Virus record (IMG/VR): IMGVR_UViG_3300043436_000110
Span: 1-32,778 of that record
From: a virus
Length of the DNA: 32,778 nt
Reading direction: 5' to 3' (one strand)
Both the position numbers and the translations under genes were made by a program. Below are positions 29,358 through 32,778 of the stretch, one piece after another. A model generated the notes under the pieces. It did not search any database. It was not told the DNA's origin and saw nothing but the letters and a program-made list of their open reading frames with translations. Every line of letters begins with the position of its first letter. Within the stretch, counting starts at the first letter, position 1.

Positions 29358-31444
29358 TGGCTAACAATACGGCTGTCACTCAGACAACCAACATTGTCCC
29401 CGTTCAGGGCGTTTTTGCCCCTGAACCATCGTTTGCCCTCCAATACTTTGTTGGGCCAGCGGGAACGCCCTTTTATGGCCCTGAGAACGCAACCTTTACA
29501 AACATTGCGACCATCACAGGCACGATTGCAACCACTCCTGTTGGCGACACAGACATTGCCAACAAGGGCTATGTGGATTCGGTCGCACAAGGTCTTGATG
29601 TCAAGGCTTCATGCGTCTATTCCACAACTGCTGACATTACTTTGTCGGGCTTGGCGGTTCAGGCGGGTGGTGATTGGACATCAACACTGACAACGGGTGA
29701 TCGGATTCTTGTCAAGAATCAGGCAAGCAGCCAATTCAACGGCATTTATGTTGCGTCTAGCACCGCTTGGGCAAGATCAGCCGACATGAACACATGGGCT
29801 GAAGTGCCATCTGCGTTCACTTTTATTGAATCAGGGACAACCCTAGCTGACACAGGATGGGTTTCAACTGCCAATCAAGGCGGCACAATCAATGTGACCC
29901 CAATGCCTTGGTCGCAGTTTTCGGGTGCGGGTTCTTACCTTGCGGGAACAGGACTGACGCTGACAGGCAACACTTTCAGCATCACAAACACAGCGGTCAC
30001 AGCGGCTGCTTATGGTTCATCATCACAAGTTGCCACTTTCACTGTAAATGCTCAAGGTCAATTGACTTTGGCGGCAAGCACAAGCATTTCAATTGCGGCA
30101 ACGCAAGTCACAAGTGGCACGATTGACAGTGCCAGGCTTTCAGGAAGTTACTCAGGCATCACAGGGCTTGGGACTCTTGGCGATCTGACTGTGACCAACA
30201 CGATCTCAGGATCAATTTCAGGCAATGCGGGAACGGCAACCACAGCGACCAAATCCACAAATTTGGCGGGTGGTGCGGCTGGCTCAGTTGCTTACCAAAG
30301 CGCAACCGACACAACAGCTTTCTTGGCTGCGGGGTCAAATGGTCAAGTTTTAACCTTGGCAAGCGGTATTCCCTCATGGGCAACCCCTGCATCGGGGACA
30401 GTAACATCGGTTAGCGGTACAGGCACAGTCTCAGGGATTTCCCTAAGTGGCACAGTGACCACCACAGGAAGTTTGACATTGGGCGGCACATTGGATTTGT
30501 CTAGTCCCCCAACAATTGGCAACACAACTCCAAACACAGGTAGATTCACAACCTTGACTGTGAATGACAACACTACTCTTGGCACTAGCAACAGCGACAC
30601 AATCAATTTTGTCGGGCGCATAAATTCCGACTTTGATCCCGCAACTGATAACACTTACGATTTGGGCCGTGTTGGACATGAATGGCGAAATTTGTACATT
30701 GATGGAACAGCCAACATTGACAGCTTGATTGCTGATACGGCTGACATCAACGCTGGAACTATTGACAACACAACCATCGGTGCAACCACAGCATCAACGG
30801 GTAAATTCACCACAATAGATTTCAGCAGCACTTTGGCTGTGTCGGGTGCAACGGGTTCAGCGGGTCAAGTTTTGACTTCAAATGGCGCAAGCGCACCCAC
30901 TTGGACAACTCCTGTGGCTTATGCGACTGTGACCGATGACACCACCACAAATGCGGTGCGTTATCCCCTGTTTGCTGATCAAACCACAGGCAATCTTGCG
31001 ACCACTTTGGTCAGTTCTACCAAGTACAACTACAACCCAAGTTCAGGATTGCTCACGGCAACGGGCTTTAGCGGCTCTGGGGCGAATTTAACAAGCCTCC
31101 CTGCGGGGCAACTATCGGGAACAATTCCAAGCGGTGTATTGGGCAATTCAAGCCTTTACATTGGCACGACTGCTATTGCCCTGAATCGGTCAAGCAGCGC
31201 ACAGTCTTTGACAGGCGTGAACATTGATGGTTCTGCGGGGTCGGCAACGACTGCGGGAACGGCAACAAATGCCAATAATGTGGCAATTACTGATGACACC
31301 ACAACGGCATCAGATATGTATCTTTCTTGGGTAACTTCCACTACAGGAAATTTGCCAATCAAGGTATCATCCACTAAACTGAAATTTAATCCATCCACAG
31401 GCGTTTTGACCGCAACTGGTGGCGTTCTTGGAGGCACATTCTGA
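29357..31444 (+). CDS. Large fibre-like virion protein
   Basis: A 695-aa protein rich in Thr, Ser, Gly and Asn. Residues about 70-190 form a domain (DIANKGYVDSVAQGLDVKAS; WTSTLTTGDRILVKNQASSQ) common at the start of phage fibres. The rest consists of short beta-repeats (TIGNTTPNTGRFTTL; GTIDNTTIGATTASTGKFTT; SAGQVLTSNGASAPTWTTP). FVGRINSDFDPATDNTYDLG with EWRNLYIDGT is a typical fibre module. It ends in GGTF like the 87-aa protein at 5280. It likely builds a shaft. Confidence 0.82.
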   Translation: MANNTAVTQTTNIVPVQGVFAPEPSFALQYFVGPAGTPFYGPENATFTNIATITGTIATTPVGDTDIANKGYVDSVAQGLDVKASCVYSTTADITLSGLAVQAGGDWTSTLTTGDRILVKNQASSQFNGIYVASSTAWARSADMNTWAEVPSAFTFIESGTTLADTGWVSTANQGGTINVTPMPWSQFSGAGSYLAGTGLTLTGNTFSITNTAVTAAAYGSSSQVATFTVNAQGQLTLAASTSISIAATQVTSGTIDSARLSGSYSGITGLGTLGDLTVTNTISGSISGNAGTATTATKSTNLAGGAAGSVAYQSATDTTAFLAAGSNGQVLTLASGIPSWATPASGTVTSVSGTGTVSGISLSGTVTTTGSLTLGGTLDLSSPPTIGNTTPNTGRFTTLTVNDNTTLGTSNSDTINFVGRINSDFDPATDNTYDLGRVGHEWRNLYIDGTANIDSLIADTADINAGTIDNTTIGATTASTGKFTTIDFSSTLAVSGATGSAGQVLTSNGASAPTWTTPVAYATVTDDTTTNAVRYPLFADQTTGNLATTLVSSTKYNYNPSSGLLTATGFSGSGANLTSLPAGQLSGTIPSGVLGNSSLYIGTTAIALNRSSSAQSLTGVNIDGSAGSATTAGTATNANNVAITDDTTTASDMYLSWVTSTTGNLPIKVSSTKLKFNPSTGVLTATGGVLGGTF

Positions 31445-31719
31445 TGTGGAAAATACTAGAAATTCAAGCCGATGGCGATCTGATCACAGGCGCTAGGTAT
31501 TTCTGCGCTAAAAACGGGGTTGAAACAGAGGGATGGTGGAATTTTGCCGAGCCTGTTTTGACTATTCCATTTGCCGATGTGACCGAGGAAATAGTTATTG
31601 CTTGGGTTACAAGGGACATCGGTTCACAAGTTCAGGCAAGGCTTGATGAACAAGCGGCAACAGCGGCAAGAACTGTGGTTGCCCCTTGGTTGCCCCAAGT
31701 CTTTACACCGAGCATTTAA
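31444..31719 (+). CDS. Small protein in the fibre cluster
   Basis: A 91-aa protein: MWKILEIQADGDLITGARYF, with YFCAKNGVETEGWWNF, then a helix ending in a hydrophobic PWLPQVF. The pattern is common in small proteins next to phage fibre genes. TGATG overlap with the fibre gene; the ribosome site (GGAGG) is inside the last codons of that gene. Possibly a fibre chaperone or adaptor; unproven. Confidence 0.7.
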   Translation: MWKILEIQADGDLITGARYFCAKNGVETEGWWNFAEPVLTIPFADVTEEIVIAWVTRDIGSQVQARLDEQAATAARTVVAPWLPQVFTPSI

Positions 31720-31728
31720 GGAAAGAAC

Positions 31729-32226
31729 ATGGCTGTTTATTTATCCCCTATTGGTGGCGCAGGGTGGCAATTCTTTAATAACGATGGCACAGTTTTGGCG
31801 GGTGGAAAACTTAACACCTACATTGCTGGCTCATCTACACCAAAAACAACCTACACAACTTCTGCGGGAAATATTGCTCATGCTAATCCAATCATTTTGG
31901 ATTCAGCGGGGCGAGTGCCAGGTGGGGAAATTTGGCTCACAGCGGGTATTTATAAGTTTGTCATAACAACATCTACAAATGTTTTAATTGGCACTTATGA
32001 CAACATTAGTGGCATTGGCGCATCTGAATTCCAAGTTCAGAATTTCACAGGCACAGGGTCACAAACAGTATTTACATTAAGTGCTTCATCGTTTGGTGAA
32101 AATTACACTTTTGTATATATCAATGGTGTTTATCAAAACAAAAACACATATACAGTCAGCGGCACAACACTGACATTCTCTGAAGCGCCTCCTCTTACTT
32201 CAGTCATTGAAGTCATGTTTAATTAA
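31729..32226 (+). CDS. Fibre adaptor protein with P22 tailspike-type head-binding domain
   Basis: A 165-aa protein. Residues about 1-90 (GAGWQFFNNDGTVLAGGKLN; PIILDSAGRVPGGEIWL) resemble the head-binding domain of P22-like tailspikes. Residues about 100-165 (FTGTGSQTVFTLSASSFGEN; FVYINGVYQNKNTYTVSGTT) are a small beta domain often repeated in fibres. There is no receptor-binding part, so this protein probably links the virion to the fibre encoded next. Confidence 0.78.
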   Translation: MAVYLSPIGGAGWQFFNNDGTVLAGGKLNTYIAGSSTPKTTYTTSAGNIAHANPIILDSAGRVPGGEIWLTAGIYKFVITTSTNVLIGTYDNISGIGASEFQVQNFTGTGSQTVFTLSASSFGENYTFVYINGVYQNKNTYTVSGTTLTFSEAPPLTSVIEVMFN

Positions 32227-32234
32227 GGTAAAAC

Positions 32235-32778
32235 ATGGCACAAACAGGCTTTACCCCAATTCAACTGTATTTCAGCAGTACAACCACCAATGTTCCTTTG
32301 GCGGCTAATCTTGCTTCTGGCGAGTTGGCAATCAACATTACTGATGGCAAGCTGTTCTACAAAGACAACGCAAATGCTGTCCAAGTAATTGGTTGGAAAG
32401 TTGTCCCTGCGACTGCGGGTGGTACGGGTCAAACATCTTATGCCGTGGGTGATCTGCTTTATGCCGACACCACAACCACATTGGCTAAACTTCCCGATGT
32501 GGCAACAGGCAATGCGTTGATCTCTGGTGGCGTAAACACAGCGCCAGCATGGGGCAAGATTGGCCTCACAACCCATGTTTCAGGTGTTTTGCCTGTTGCT
32601 AATGGTGGAACAAACGCATCTTCTGCAAGCATTACAGCGTTTAACAACATTACAGGCTACACGGCCTCTGGTGCTACTGGAACAACAAGCACAAACTTAG
32701 TATTTTCTACAAGCCCATCAATTACAACACCGACATTGGTGGGTGATGTAACACTAAGCACAGGCAACTTAGTTGTTG
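32235..32778 (+). CDS. Tail fibre protein, N-terminal part (continues at base 1)
   Basis: The gene runs off the right end in frame with 1-597; the true length is about 337 aa. The N-terminal part (TPIQLYFSSTTTNVPLAANL; ASGELAINITDGKLFYKDN) is the widespread start of phage fibres that follows their attachment site; repeats such as GGTGQTSYAVGDLLYA and LPVANGGTNASS follow. AAGGTAAA precedes the ATG. Bases 32652-32778 are the terminal repeat. Confidence 0.88.
   Translation, partial: MAQTGFTPIQLYFSSTTTNVPLAANLASGELAINITDGKLFYKDNANAVQVIGWKVVPATAGGTGQTSYAVGDLLYADTTTTLAKLPDVATGNALISGGVNTAPAWGKIGLTTHVSGVLPVANGGTNASSASITAFNNITGYTASGATGTTSTNLVFSTSPSITTPTLVGDVTLSTGNLVV
32652..32778. repeat. Terminal direct repeat, right copy
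   Basis: This copy is identical to bases 1-127. It lies wholly within the fibre coding sequence, with the same reading frame in both copies. Confidence 0.95.

Noticed and set aside
29357-31444. Possible diversity-generating retroelement target in the fibre
   Set aside because: No reverse transcriptase and no template repeat is visible; internal similarity is ordinary fibre repeat.

Overview
The window is a complete, circularly closing genome of an uncultured tailed phage. Its first and last 127 bases are identical, so the unit length is 32,651 bp, and one tail-fibre gene runs across the contig ends. No host genes, tRNAs, insertion sequences, CRISPR arrays, integrase or CI-type repressor are visible. 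The packaging and head genes are P22-like: a PBSX/P22-type large terminase, a P22-type portal, scaffold and coat protein, gp4- and gp10-like tail factors, and three successive ejection-protein candidates. This points to a short-tailed (podovirus-like) phage. The sigma70-like promoters and Shine-Dalgarno sites suggest a Gram-negative host, probably Pseudomonadota. Nothing in the sequence names the host more closely.

Layout. 1-2818 carries the end of a receptor-binding fibre, a beta-helix tailspike and a small protein. 2828-10446 carries the gp4-like and gp10-like proteins, a small fibre-like protein, a cupin and three ejection proteins. 10446-12275 is the lysis module: small membrane proteins, a 3-TM holin and a GH24 lysozyme. 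12261-15440 is the only leftward block: a zinc-finger protein, a winged-helix protein, an SSB-like protein, a lambda-type exonuclease, a Sak3-like annealing protein, a lipoprotein and several small proteins. 15441-15603 is a divergent control region. From 15604 rightward come a Cro-like repressor, about 350 bases of structured, probably non-coding RNA, an O-like replication protein, RusA, NinB, an NrdR-like zinc ribbon and a YbcO-like nuclease. After a tandem terminator and a second promoter come a DUF5856-like protein, many small basic or metal-binding proteins, a GroES homologue and a HExxH protein. Then follow the terminase subunits, portal, scaffold, coat, a glycosyltransferase and the fibre genes, which wrap round to base 1.

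The whole resembles a lambdoid plan: leftward recombination operon, cro, rightward replication and nin-like genes, late genes, lysis. The immunity gene and integration module are missing. The two rightward promoters at 15592 and 18930 both sit exactly six bases before an ATG without a Shine-Dalgarno, which predicts leaderless mRNAs. The clearest candidate for something new is the strong promoter plus long bulged hairpin terminator at 15749-15885, which would make an RNA of about 100 nt between cro and the replication genes, followed by a second foldable block. Head and fibre assembly, ejection and lysis are otherwise conventional. Their oddities are an extra domain inserted in gp4, fibre genes moved to between coat and gp4, and a shared N-terminal motif in an ejection protein and the HExxH protein.
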